Below, piece after piece: positions 13,586-20,909 of a DNA stretch of 46,314 nucleotides. Positions within the stretch are counted from its first letter, which is position 1, and every line of letters starts with the position of its first letter. Source of the DNA: a virus; the IMG/VR virus record IMGVR_UViG_3300050122_000049, positions 1 to 46,314 of that record. One strand, given 5' to 3'. The position numbers and the translations under genes were made by a program. The notes beneath the pieces are model-generated. The model saw only the letters and a program-made list of their open reading frames with translations, did no database searches and was not told where the DNA came from.

Positions 13586-14503
13586 TCACGGAGTGCCCCA
13601 GTAAGTCTGCTGGTTGTTTTCTATCGAGGTTCGAGACCCGGAAGGTATTCCTCCGGCGAGATCATAGGATATGTACTCGCCGATTTCTCCGCTCCAGGAG
13701 GCATCACCATCCCCGTACCCGAGATAAAGATTTGCCGCCGTCAGCGTTTGAGCATTCGTGTTGGTTCCTGCCGTCGTTCGGTTGACCCAAAATGCGATAG
13801 CACCAGTTGATGAATTGTATTGAACTTCAACCACGGCTGCGACCGATGCCGTGAGGGGGTTTGATGTTAGTGAAGTGTCAATAGTGGCTGTCGCGGCCTT
13901 CAATAAGTGAAGAGTTTGCGGAGCGGTAGAGTCCACCCGCCACTCTAGTGCTGCGCTCACTGAGCCAGAAGCTATTCCCTGGGCCGCGGATGTCGCTGTG
14001 TTTAGCACCACGGCGTTCTGGTACAAGGTGTTGACCGGATTAGCGGTTATGGTCGTCGTCAGGTAAGTCGGAGTGGCCGAAACAAACAGCGGAGCTGGTT
14101 GTCCGTTAAGCGTTGTGACGGCTCCAGACTGATAAATGATCGGAGCCCCGGCCGCTGCACTGGTCGCATTGTCTCCAGCGCCACATTGATCATACCAAGT
14201 TGTGACCTTGCATGTCGTACCGCTGCAAAATGTCGAGAGCGCCGACGTGTTCAAAACGTTGGACGAAAAACCGATGTTTGAAGTCGTGCTGTCGCTGGAC
14301 CGCGTGACCTGCATCGCGTTGCCAGCATAAGAGGTCAGCAATTGGCGCGTGCTGTAACAGACTTTAACGCCAGTCGATATTCCATCGAGTGGGAGCGTAA
14401 CCGCGCTGATCCCCACCTGCTGAACCGACTGCCACCACGCCCATGCGCCGATCGAGGGAAAGCAAAGCGCAGCCGCAACGATGGAAGCAAAGAGCCGTTT
14501 CAC
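13586..14503 (-). CDS. Secreted arabinofuranosidase/ConA-lectin-like tail protein
   Basis: 305 residues from GTG at 14503, whose GTGA overlaps the preceding stop and gives a clean signal peptide (KRLFASIVAAALCFPSIGAWA). The sequence CYSTRQLLTSYAGNAMQVTRSSDSTTSNIGF, then VTTWYDQCGAGDNAT and LNGQPAPLF, is the hallmark of the arabinofuranosidase-B/LamG-type fold used in phage tail proteins. The second half (AIAFWVNRT...LYLGYGDGDASWSGEIGEYISYD) is the closing part of the same jelly roll. It probably binds or trims a host polysaccharide. Expressed with the next upstream fibre-like gene. Confidence 0.7.
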   Translation of the reverse strand: MKRLFASIVAAALCFPSIGAWAWWQSVQQVGISAVTLPLDGISTGVKVCYSTRQLLTSYAGNAMQVTRSSDSTTSNIGFSSNVLNTSALSTFCSGTTCKVTTWYDQCGAGDNATSAAAGAPIIYQSGAVTTLNGQPAPLFVSATPTYLTTTITANPVNTLYQNAVVLNTATSAAQGIASGSVSAALEWRVDSTAPQTLHLLKAATATIDTSLTSNPLTASVAAVVEVQYNSSTGAIAFWVNRTTAGTNTNAQTLTAANLYLGYGDGDASWSGEIGEYISYDLAGGIPSGSRTSIENNQQTYWGTP

Positions 14504-15135
14504 AGCGAATAGCCCCAAGCCTTGACAGATACGAGACCACCCGTTCCAGGGGCACCCGAGACGACGGCGATGCTGGTACTGACCGCACTTGCTGGAATGC
14601 AGGGGGAGAAGATTTGCTCATCGACTCCAAGTCCTGCCGTATTGGCCGGAACCCATAGAATAGAACTCATCGTTGCGGTGATAACTCCGGTCACGGTATC
14701 AGTGACATTGGTGTTGGCGGTGGCGTTGGCGCGGATCGAATAGCCACAAATGTAAGTAGTGTGGCCCGTAACATTCGTGAGTGTTGCCGTGGTCGCCGCC
14801 GTGGTGCCCGTAGCTGATGCCGTGATCGGAACAGCGCCGACCGGATACGGAAGCTGCCCGACCGTGCCAATGGTGTTGGTGCCTGTAGGCGTTGCCGCCG
14901 TATTCTGCACCGCGAACGTTCCGGCATTGGTGACCGCGCCGCCGCCCCCGCCCCCGCCAGAACCAGACGTGCAAAGATGTCCCGTTGAATCAATCGTTAG
15001 ATAGCCCGAGTTATTAGGATAACTTGCGGTCCCGCATCCTCCCGGCAAGAGGGTGGGAGAAGATTGCGCGTTCGCCTGATGCCACGATAGCGCAACCAAC
15101 AGCGCAAAGACCCACGTCGCAATAATTCTGCGCAT
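14500..15135 (-). CDS. Secreted fibre-like protein
   Basis: 211 residues from ATG at 15135 (MRRIIATWVFALLVALSWHQANA signal peptide); a longer in-frame start at 15234 would hide the signal. After cleavage: LPGGCGTASYPN, a Gly run (SGSGGGGGGGA), then Thr/Ala-rich beta sequence including 'TTYICGYSIRANATANTNVTDTVTGV', a pattern common in rhizobial-phage fibre or decoration proteins. Located between the lectin-like protein and the lysis block; GTGA overlap with the lectin gene indicates co-translation. Function as adhesin is inferred. Confidence 0.6.
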   Translation of the reverse strand: MRRIIATWVFALLVALSWHQANAQSSPTLLPGGCGTASYPNNSGYLTIDSTGHLCTSGSGGGGGGGAVTNAGTFAVQNTAATPTGTNTIGTVGQLPYPVGAVPITASATGTTAATTATLTNVTGHTTYICGYSIRANATANTNVTDTVTGVITATMSSILWVPANTAGLGVDEQIFSPCIPASAVSTSIAVVSGAPGTGGLVSVKAWGYSL

Positions 15136-15178
15136 ATCGGTTTTCTCCGGTGATTTTAAGAGAGGAAGATGGCGCGGT

Positions 15179-15577
15179 CTAGATACCGCTTCCCTGGACG
15201 AAGCAGAAGACATACCGCCCGTATGCGCCACCACCCAGGAACACGAGCGTATGCCCAGTTGGATTCGACCTGTCCCATTTCAGCTTTATGTCAGGAATCT
15301 CGATTTCCGTTCCGATGTCGATATGCGGTCGCCCGAGCGGTTTGTCGGGTCGGTCGTCAGTGATGGTCGCAAACGTCTTGCCATTGCGGACGTGAACTTC
15401 GTCGGCGTAGTATCCGTCAGCCTCACCGCAGCACGGTTCTTTCGGATGATCTGGCCGCATCAGCGACCGGAACCATTCCCTGATGACCGGGTCGGAATTC
15501 TCCCATTGGCCGAGATCGCGGGCATTTGCATTGCCGAGAAACGCCACCATGCCGAAGATGATCAGACTGATCTTCAT
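15179..15577 (-). CDS. Secreted hypothetical protein
   Basis: 132 residues from ATG at 15577 with a signal peptide (MKISLIIFGMVAFLGNANA). Mature part: WENSDPVIREWFRSLMRPDHPKEPCCGEADGYYADEV, then VRNGKTFATITDDRPD and a C-terminal VFLGGGAYGRYVFCFVQGSGI. 'PCCGEADGY' with the final Cys suggests disulfides. A pattern known to me from rhizobial genomes and phages, function unknown. Overlaps the neighbouring small secreted gene by four bases. Confidence 0.65.
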   Translation of the reverse strand: MKISLIIFGMVAFLGNANARDLGQWENSDPVIREWFRSLMRPDHPKEPCCGEADGYYADEVHVRNGKTFATITDDRPDKPLGRPHIDIGTEIEIPDIKLKWDRSNPTGHTLVFLGGGAYGRYVFCFVQGSGI

Positions 15578-15789
15578 GGCTTTTTCAAACACTGCCGCGC
15601 TCGTTCAATCCGCGCCTCGGACGCATGGGCATCAAGCGCCATCTGTTCAGCCGCTGCTTCCCCGAGTATCGCCACGGCTTCCCGCACCATGGCGCAAGTG
15701 ATCTTGCCGGGTTTTTGATGGCCGATCGGCTTGCCGTCGCCGGCGCTGGCCGAGACCGTGAGCGCGAGCAGGATGAAGGCTGTTTTCAT
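15574..15789 (-). CDS. Small secreted protein
   Basis: 71 residues: MKTAFILLALTVSASA signal peptide, then GDGKPIGHQKPGKITCAMVREAVAILGEAAAEQMALDAHASEARIERARQCL. Two cysteines flank a helical bundle, suggesting one disulfide in the periplasm. Translationally coupled to both neighbours (ATGA). No family recognised; Rz1-like or inhibitor-type roles are possible but unsupported. Confidence 0.6.
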   Translation of the reverse strand: MKTAFILLALTVSASAGDGKPIGHQKPGKITCAMVREAVAILGEAAAEQMALDAHASEARIERARQCLKKP

Positions 15790-16433
15790 CCCGGAACCCG
15801 ATAATCAAGCACCCGGAGCCGGTACGGGATCTCCTGCCAGCCCCGGTTCCCACCGGTGGCGTTCCAGGCCATCAACTGACCATTCACGACCCGTGACACG
15901 ATCGCGACGTGTCCCCCGCCCCGGCGTGAGGATACGATCACGGCGCCGGGTACAGGTCCGCCGGCCGACCTTCCCCAGTGCAGATAGGAAAGGGCCGCCG
16001 CAGATCCGGTGCCCCGGATGCCCCGTTCTGCCAACGCCGAGCCTACATTTAGGGCGCAGGCCAGTCTTCCTGCGATATAGCGAGCCGGCCGTCCGATGGC
16101 GGAATCGAACGACCCGTAGGATACCGTTTGCCGGGCCACGGTTGGCCGCGTAGCCGTCCAACTACGCGGCGCGAAGCCGCTACTGCGCGACGCGAAGCCG
16201 CTATGCGCAGCGCCGTGCGTAGCGCTGTGGCTTCTGCCGGTATATCTTGCGGGCTGCTGCTGGGACGCTCCGAACAGGCAAAACAGGTCGGCGCAGGCCG
16301 GTTGCGCAACGCGCTGATAGTGACGGTGATGATGGTGGTGATACGTATAATGCTGGTGATGCCGGTGCCGGGCTTCTGCCGGCGAAAGCAGGCATAGCGA
16401 TGCGCATACTGCCAAGAGCAGATATTTCAGCAT
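15786..16433 (-). CDS. Secreted CHAP/NlpC-like peptidase with His-rich N-terminus
   Basis: 215 residues. Signal peptide MLKYLLLAVCASLCLLSPAEA, then a His-rich tract (22-40, including HHHHH). C-terminal domain: LACALNVGSALAERGI gives a Cys nucleophile, GAVIVSSRRGGGHVAIVSRV a His, and AWNATGGN a polar third residue, as in TIGR02594-type/CHAP amidase-endopeptidases that cut peptidoglycan. The stretch coding HSGFASRSSGFAPRS lies in a palindromic repeat (16171-16223) that also occurs in an intergenic site at 39264-39314. AAGGAA precedes the ATG. Confidence 0.7.
   Translation of the reverse strand: MLKYLLLAVCASLCLLSPAEARHRHHQHYTYHHHHHRHYQRVAQPACADLFCLFGASQQQPARYTGRSHSATHGAAHSGFASRSSGFAPRSWTATRPTVARQTVSYGSFDSAIGRPARYIAGRLACALNVGSALAERGIRGTGSAAALSYLHWGRSAGGPVPGAVIVSSRRGGGHVAIVSRVVNGQLMAWNATGGNRGWQEIPYRLRVLDYRVPG
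16171..16223. repeat. Palindromic repeat (REP-like) inside a coding region
   Basis: CTACGCGGCGC at the left pairs with GCGCCGTGCGTAG at the right with two unpaired bases. The core 16182-16216 matches 39272-39306 at 34 of 35 positions and holds GCGACGCGAAGCCGC. It sits in frame in the CHAP-like gene. Confidence 0.75.
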
Positions 16434-16483
16434 GTCGATTTCCTTAAAATGGTGCCGGGCGGTACAGCGCCCGGTCTTTGTCG

Positions 16484-16804
16484 TCAGGCGGCCGGCGGGG
16501 GAATCGGAACGCCAGTTGCTGCGGTGAACGCGGTATGCATCGCCGTAGTCGCGTCAGTGATTTGCTGGGTCAGCGCGACAATCGCTGGATTCTGGTTGGA
16601 TTGAGCATTGATCTGCGCCACGAGCGCAGCGATGTCGGAAGTGCCTTCCTGTATAAACGCGGCAACAGACGTTTTCAGGTCATCGATGGCAGCCATGATA
16701 TTTTTCTCCATGAGGGCGAGCTGATTTTCGATAGCATCAAGGCGGCGCACGACCTCGGAAACCGCATCGATGTAAGGATGATGATGGATGTGCAGAGTCA
16801 CCAT
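16484..16804 (-). CDS. Hypothetical coiled-coil protein
   Basis: 106 residues. MVTLHIHHHPYIDAV, then SEVVRRLDAIENQLALMEKNIMAAIDDLKTSVAAFIQEGTSDIAALVAQINAQ is a long coiled coil, ending in a Thr/Ala tail with GVPIPPPA. No signal peptide or TM. This kind of protein appears near lysis genes in rhizobial phages; role unknown. Next upstream mini-gene ends six bases before its ATG. Confidence 0.6.
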   Translation of the reverse strand: MVTLHIHHHPYIDAVSEVVRRLDAIENQLALMEKNIMAAIDDLKTSVAAFIQEGTSDIAALVAQINAQSNQNPAIVALTQQITDATTAMHTAFTAATGVPIPPPAA

Positions 16805-16810
16805 ATTCAG

Positions 16811-16903
16811 TTATTTTCCGTAGATGGTTCCAAAGATGATGCATAATGCGACTACGACCAGTGTGCCGATGAGAATGACAACGCTCGCTTTGCGTTCATG
16901 CAT
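16811..16903 (-). CDS. Single-TM mini-protein (30 aa)
   Basis: MHERKASVVILIGTLVVVALCIIFGTIYGK: basic N-terminus and one membrane helix. AAGGA lies 8 bases before the ATG. Size and place next to lysis genes fit a small holin-associated or regulatory membrane peptide; no family recognised. Confidence 0.5.
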   Translation of the reverse strand: MHERKASVVILIGTLVVVALCIIFGTIYGK

Positions 16904-16943
16904 GTCAGCAATCCTTGCAGATGCTCTCTGGCGCGGGAGGATA

Positions 16944-16979
16944 AGGCCGCAGCGGATCGATCTGAGACTGATGCGGCCT
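16944..16979. repeat. Inverted repeat overlapping a stop codon
   Basis: AGGCCGCA and TGCGGCCT, 20 bases apart. The right arm overlaps the TAA of the 82-residue membrane gene, so the RNA hairpin would sit just after it and before the 30-aa gene. No U-run. Confidence 0.4.
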
Positions 16980-17226
16980 AACGCTGGTAGCCTGTGGGAA
17001 AGTAGAGCGGGCCACCCCCAATGCCCACGACTGAGAGAATCCATGCCACGATAGCGATGACGATCAGCAGGCCTACGAAGATCTGCCCCCATTTGTAAAC
17101 GTTGGCATCGATCGACCATCCAAGAAAGCTCGTGATCAGCCACACGATCGCATAGGCAACTATGCAAACGCCGGCGATATAGAGCAGCAGATATAGAAAA
17201 CTGAGTAGAACGCCGCCGAGTGCCAT
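16978..17226 (-). CDS. Two-TM membrane protein (holin candidate)
   Basis: 82 residues: MALGGVLLSFLYLLLYIAGVCIVAYAIVWLITSF, a short loop (SIDANVYKWG), then QIFVGLLIVIAIVAWILSVV and a short tail. Two strong membrane helices in 82 residues match class II holins, which open the inner membrane for endolysin. I do not recognise the exact family (similar sequences are annotated only as membrane proteins). AAGGAGAAATGCA before the ATG is a strong ribosome site. Confidence 0.6.
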   Translation of the reverse strand: MALGGVLLSFLYLLLYIAGVCIVAYAIVWLITSFLGWSIDANVYKWGQIFVGLLIVIAIVAWILSVVGIGGGPLYFPTGYQR

Positions 17227-17237
17227 TGCATTTCTCC

Positions 17238-17363
17238 TTAGATCATCGCCTCAAACCAAAGATAAAACAGGTACAGCGTGACGCTCAGATACCCGAGCCA
17301 GAAGCATGAGCATGTGATGTATTCGTTTGCTGTCGTCGGTCGGTCAATGCGCATTTCGCTCAT
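17238..17363 (-). CDS. Small membrane protein (41 aa)
   Basis: MSEMRIDRPTTANEYITCSCFWLGYLSVTLYLFYLWFEAMI: polar start and one C-terminal membrane helix. Its ATGA overlaps the stop of the 66-aa gene. No family recognised; may belong to the lysis block. Confidence 0.5.
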   Translation of the reverse strand: MSEMRIDRPTTANEYITCSCFWLGYLSVTLYLFYLWFEAMI

Positions 17364-17560
17364 CCTTTGATGTGCGGGAATGCAGGCTCGATCGATATCC
17401 AGTAGTATTGGCCGTCTACCCAATCGAGGCGGTCCTTGAGCAGATTGAAAATCGCGGTCTCGTCCTGCGACGGCGGCCCGTTTTCCTTGGTCAGAAAAAC
17501 CTGGACGATGCCATCGAGCCCGCGAACGCGGTCGCAGCGAAATTTCAGGAGGGGATGCAT
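17360..17560 (-). CDS. Hypothetical small protein
   Basis: 66 residues: MHPLLKFRCDRVRGLDGIVQVFLTKENGPPSQDETAIFNLLKDRLDWVDGQYYWISI... No signal or TM. Overlaps the small membrane gene by ATGA and follows the 202-aa coiled-coil gene by 2 bases, so it is probably co-translated. No family recognised. Confidence 0.5.
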   Translation of the reverse strand: MHPLLKFRCDRVRGLDGIVQVFLTKENGPPSQDETAIFNLLKDRLDWVDGQYYWISIEPAFPHIKG

Positions 17561-17562
17561 GG

Positions 17563-18171
17563 TCAGTGATGCGTAAATGTTATGATCAACGCAGCGACCG
17601 CAACTAACATAGAAATGATAAAAGAAGCTCCAACAGCCAACGCACCGATCGAACTGACGCCTGCGGTCTTGCCCCTGTTCTGTCCTTCTCCGGTATCAAA
17701 TCGCGTCTTCAAGTCAGCGATCTTGTCGTCAAGGTTCTTCTGGACTGACTGCAACAGCGATTCACCCTTGTTGATCAGAGTGGTGAAGTTGTTTTCCATC
17801 TTGTTGATGGCAATGCTGTTGCTTTCGTTGGTCGCTCCAGCCGCTTCCTTCTGTGCCTGCAACGCCGCCGCGATGGCGGTTTTGTCTGCAATGGAAAGCT
17901 GCTCGGTTCGCTTGTCCCGCTCCACGAACTGTTTCTCGACGCCATCAAACTTGACTTCAAACAGAGTGGTGATGTGAACGATCGCGGCATCTATCTGTTC
18001 TTGACGCCCATCGATATTATGCTGAATCGCCGCAATTGTTCTATCTTGAGCGCCCTGCTGACTTTCCAGCAGTTCTTTGAGATTATCGATTTCCCGACGA
18101 AGATTCTCAGTTGTAAGAATAGACGGGTCAGGATTGGGCTTGCCCCCATTTATCGACTCCTGCTCAGTCAT
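17563..18171 (-). CDS. Coiled-coil protein with C-terminal membrane anchor
   Basis: 202 residues. A polar start, then a long coiled coil (about 20-165) with EIDNLKELLESQQGAQDR, EKQFVERDKRTEQLSIADKTAIAAALQAQKEAA and MENNFTTLINKGESLLQSVQKNLDDKIADLKTR, then one membrane helix near residues 173-198. This shape is common in a family of phage/actinobacterial-type membrane proteins next to lysis genes. It could span or organise the envelope during lysis; function not known. Confidence 0.65.
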   Translation of the reverse strand: MTEQESINGGKPNPDPSILTTENLRREIDNLKELLESQQGAQDRTIAAIQHNIDGRQEQIDAAIVHITTLFEVKFDGVEKQFVERDKRTEQLSIADKTAIAAALQAQKEAAGATNESNSIAINKMENNFTTLINKGESLLQSVQKNLDDKIADLKTRFDTGEGQNRGKTAGVSSIGALAVGASFIISMLVAVAALIITFTHH

Positions 18172-18220
18172 TTTCCATTCTCATGACACGAGCCTCCTTA
18201 TCTACGGAATGACCAGCATG

Positions 18221-18643
18221 TTAGTGCCAGCCAGCCACAATCACGCCAGTCGAGGTTGTTCCAATCAGGACCGGAGTAGTGGTGGCCATCAGGGTTCGCA
18301 GATGCCCCGAGATCGGCCGGGATGCCATCGCAAACCGATGGGCTGCTGCCGGCGGCGTAATAACACCAACCACCGCAGTTAAAGCTGCAACAATCTGATT
18401 GAACAGCACCGATCCCACAGTGACCGCCGCTGCGTAACCTGGACCCGCAATTGACGCCGCCGCCGCCATAATGCTTTCGATAGTCGGAACGTATTTTCCC
18501 AAGTTTGCAACTGCTGACTGGATCGATCCAGCGACAGTCGCCCATTGGGTCTGGAAAGCGGAAATCTGGGCTGTCGTGCAGCCGGCCATAACGCCCGCAC
18601 CGATGAACGCGGTCGAAATCAAGAAAGAGCGACGGTTGATCAT
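18221..18643 (-). CDS. Tat-exported lipoprotein
   Basis: 140 residues. MINRRSFLISTAFIGAGVMAGC joins a twin-arginine motif (RRSFL, 4-8) to a lipobox (VMAGC, Cys22). The mature part has a helix (ISAFQTQWATVAGSIQSAVANLGKYVPTIESIM), an Ala/Gly hydrophobic middle (GPGYAAAVTVGSVLFNQIVAALTAVVGVI) and a beta tail. A lipoprotein exported folded by the host Tat system is unusual for a phage; it could be a lysis (Rz1-like), exclusion or surface protein. No family recognised. Confidence 0.65.
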   Translation of the reverse strand: MINRRSFLISTAFIGAGVMAGCTTAQISAFQTQWATVAGSIQSAVANLGKYVPTIESIMAAAASIAGPGYAAAVTVGSVLFNQIVAALTAVVGVITPPAAAHRFAMASRPISGHLRTLMATTTPVLIGTTSTGVIVAGWH

Positions 18644-18828
18644 GTGGAAGGTCCTTTCGGGGGTTGTGCAGCATTGAGATAAGCTGTGATGACCTTTTTC
18701 ATGTCCGCCATCAGGTCAGAATCGGAAATCACGCTGTTGTAGTTGATCCATCCGGTAGACATGGCAGCCAGATCGGAACGGATTTCCTTGAAGGCGGCTG
18801 CGAGGCCTGTTTGCGATAGTATGATCAT
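18640..18828 (-). CDS. Hypothetical small protein
   Basis: 62 residues: MIILSQTGLAAAFKEIRSDLAAMSTGWINYNSVISDSDLMADMKKVITAYLNAAQPPKG. Helical, ATGA-coupled on both sides to the lipoprotein and the 75-aa gene. No family recognised. Confidence 0.55.
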   Translation of the reverse strand: MIILSQTGLAAAFKEIRSDLAAMSTGWINYNSVISDSDLMADMKKVITAYLNAAQPPKGPST

Positions 18829-19052
18829 GTGCGTGCTCCGACAGATGAGGAATTTCCAAGACCGGGTGTTATTTCGACCATGAAGCTAGCGCCCTCATCA
18901 GCGTTCACAATAAAACGACAAGCACTTGGCAACTTTCGGTCAGTAGCATTGGCGCTGGTGATGCGGCCAAAACTCTGCTTTGGCCATTGCTCTTGAAGCC
19001 CCTGCACCAGCATTGTCTTCAGCGAGTCTGCATCTAGCGTTGGTTTATTCAT
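18825..19052 (-). CDS. Hypothetical small protein
   Basis: 75 residues: a helix (LDADSLKTMLVQGLQEQWPKQSFG) then beta strands RFIVNADEGASFMVEITPG. Coupled by overlaps to the papain-like gene upstream. No family recognised. Confidence 0.55.
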   Translation of the reverse strand: MNKPTLDADSLKTMLVQGLQEQWPKQSFGRITSANATDRKLPSACRFIVNADEGASFMVEITPGLGNSSSVGART

Positions 19053-19813
19053 GTGTGAACTCCGAATTTTGCAAGGAAGGATTCAAGCGCCGCCAGATCG
19101 AACTGCTGTGGCGAAAGATGCGTGGAGTTGTTCAGGAACTCCTGCGAGACGTGGCCTGCGCCCTCATCGAAATACGCATTATAGAACGGCTTTTTGACTC
19201 TCTGGGTCCGCGACCAGGTAATAACAACATCGTCACCGTCCGGCGTTTGGCCAACAAACGGGACGTAGTGCAAGCCCTGAAGCGGATCACCCGGAATGAA
19301 CGTCCAGGGTTGCCCAGCCGTGAACTGGTCCTGCGCGCTGCTCGGAACGTTGAAGCCCCATCCTGCCGCACCGAGTGTGTACGCTGCGAGCGGCAAGTCG
19401 TCCGCATTCACTGCGAGATAAGCCGCGATCTTGTGACGTTTTCCCGTCGAATCCCGGTAGCCGATCTTCTGGCGATACGCGGCAGCAGCCTGAACGTCAG
19501 TGCCTTGATCGGTGGCGGGATCGTTCGGGTTAAAGCCCGTGATAGCCGTGTATTCATCTTGTGCGTCGAGCTGTGTAAACCTCGGAACGGGATTCCCGGC
19601 CTGTGCGTTGAGCACGATGCTTTCATGCATACCACCGGCAATGACGCAATCGCCCCATTGATCGTTTCCGAGCATTCCGTAATTTTTGGAGGATGGCTGC
19701 ACGCCCCATCCCGTAGTCGGCAGGGACGGCAGCTTCGTGACATCGAAGACATCACGAAAATCGATCTTGATCGCGCCGGGACGCCGAGGAAGTTTTCCGA
19801 ATTTGTATTTCAT
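19049..19813 (-). CDS. Papain-like cysteine-peptidase-fold protein
   Basis: 254 residues. MLGNDQWGDCVIAGGMHESIVL contains the 'NDxxGDC' nucleophile motif of a C1/papain-like family found in bacteria and phages. GLHYVPFVG supplies the candidate His and VVITWSRTQRV a Trp-containing strand that normally carries Asn/Asp. No signal peptide; a start rich in Lys/Arg (KYKFGKLPRRPGAIKIDFRDVF). Substrate unknown. It sits in the lysis block, translationally coupled to the two-TM gene upstream. Confidence 0.65.
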   Translation of the reverse strand: MKYKFGKLPRRPGAIKIDFRDVFDVTKLPSLPTTGWGVQPSSKNYGMLGNDQWGDCVIAGGMHESIVLNAQAGNPVPRFTQLDAQDEYTAITGFNPNDPATDQGTDVQAAAAYRQKIGYRDSTGKRHKIAAYLAVNADDLPLAAYTLGAAGWGFNVPSSAQDQFTAGQPWTFIPGDPLQGLHYVPFVGQTPDGDDVVITWSRTQRVKKPFYNAYFDEGAGHVSQEFLNNSTHLSPQQFDLAALESFLAKFGVHT

Positions 19814-20163
19814 GATGCGGCCGATGCTGTAGCCGTCACGGCCGCCTTGGCCTCGGGAGTGGGTCCAATCTTCTGCTCGGCAGGATCGACAGCCAGCGTT
19901 GCTTGTGTCGCATTGGCATCCTCATTGACCAGGACCTTTTGAATTCCAGGCATCCTTGCCACTTGCTGCATCGTGGCACCTTGTCCCGTGGTAGCCATCA
20001 GGAACACGCCAGCGACACCCGATATCAGGGCACATGCGGACGCCGTGATACTTGCACCCAGAGTCCCAAACAAGACAGTAAGTTGGGCAGTTGCACCGCC
20101 GATAAAACTAGCTGCGCCAATGACGAAAGCCACCCACTGAGTCTCAGTAATGTTTTTGAGCAC
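19810..20163 (-). CDS. Two-TM membrane protein (holin-like)
   Basis: 117 residues. ITETQWVAFVIGAASFIGGATAQLTVLFG and ASITASACALISGVAGVFLMATTG give two hydrophobic helices, followed by a soluble tail (QQVARMPGIQKVLVNEDANATQATLAVDPAEQKIGPTPEA). I recall this arrangement from rhizobial phages, where it is often unnamed or called holin-like. Second holin candidate in the block, with the tail in the cytoplasm or periplasm. Confidence 0.6.
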   Translation of the reverse strand: MLKNITETQWVAFVIGAASFIGGATAQLTVLFGTLGASITASACALISGVAGVFLMATTGQGATMQQVARMPGIQKVLVNEDANATQATLAVDPAEQKIGPTPEAKAAVTATASAAS

Positions 20164-20181
20164 GTCAAATATTCCCTTCCC

Positions 20182-20382
20182 CTAGTGAAACTGCCAAACC
20201 ATAAAAACAATGCCAGCCACAACCATCATCGCTAGGGTGCAGCCAACACGCGTCCTATGTTTGTCACGCGCAAATTGCTCGATCTCGCATGGCGGCGTTC
20301 CGCCCTTCATCCACATGCATTGAGTTCTGTGGAATTCCTTGATCGGATTTCCGCAGTGCTCGCATTGTAATTGTTTCATCAC
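20182..20382 (-). CDS. Small zinc-ribbon plus membrane-anchor protein
   Basis: 66 residues. MMKQLQCEHCGNPIKEFHRTQCMWMKGGTPPCEI has CxxC and two more cysteines (zinc-ribbon-like), followed by a basic stretch and one membrane helix (CTLAMMVVAGIVFMVW). No family recognised. ATGA overlap with the YiiX-like gene. Confidence 0.5.
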   Translation of the reverse strand: MMKQLQCEHCGNPIKEFHRTQCMWMKGGTPPCEIEQFARDKHRTRVGCTLAMMVVAGIVFMVWQFH

Positions 20383-20909
20383 ATTGCAAATTCGAGAATG
20401 TTATCTGCAAGCATGAACCCGTTGATCATGAGCAGCACATCAGCCGGCGTTATTCGATTCTTCGCCACCACCAGCCCGTAAGGAAATAGGGCGCCCTGTT
20501 CCAGCGCAAACACGATCAGCTCGGAACAAAACCATTGCTTCGTGTCGCGCCAGTCTCGTTCCTTGCCGACGCTTTCATTGACAGCCTGATCATCGAAGAA
20601 AGACCACAATGCAGAATTGTCGAAAGGTTTTCCGATCTGCGATCGTGCGATTTTGATCACAGCGGCAGCTACTTCATCGGTACATTGCAGGCGTGCCACC
20701 TTTGGTACGGTCAAATACGGCCATGCCTGCATCGAACGCACCATCACCCCACCGAGGTCATGGATGGAATCGTCCTTGCCCGATACGCCAAGCAAACCTT
20801 CAGGTACGATCAGGTCCACATGGCTGAACGGAGAATGCGTAAGGCGTCGAATAACATCTGAAGAAAATGCCTTCGATGTCGAGAATTGAATTTTTATCTC
20901 AGCCATCAC
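20379..20909 (-). CDS. YiiX/YebB-like permuted papain-fold protein
   Basis: 176 residues. HSPFSHVDLIVPEG near the N-terminus gives the His and acidic position, GVMVRSMQAW and IGKPFDNSALWSFF follow, and WFCSELIVFALEQ carries the Cys nucleophile near the C-terminal third: the order His then Cys is that of circularly permuted NlpC/P60 (YiiX-type) proteins. Members bind or hydrolyse amide or lipid-linked groups; the substrate is unknown. Placed directly after the endolysin with a 4-base overlap, so co-expressed for lysis or entry. Confidence 0.7.
   Translation of the reverse strand: MMAEIKIQFSTSKAFSSDVIRRLTHSPFSHVDLIVPEGLLGVSGKDDSIHDLGGVMVRSMQAWPYLTVPKVARLQCTDEVAAAVIKIARSQIGKPFDNSALWSFFDDQAVNESVGKERDWRDTKQWFCSELIVFALEQGALFPYGLVVAKNRITPADVLLMINGFMLADNILEFAM

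Noticed and set aside
18980-19942. 320-codon + strand frame
   Set aside because: Antisense shadow of the papain-like gene, with Arg/Ile-rich composition and no domain.
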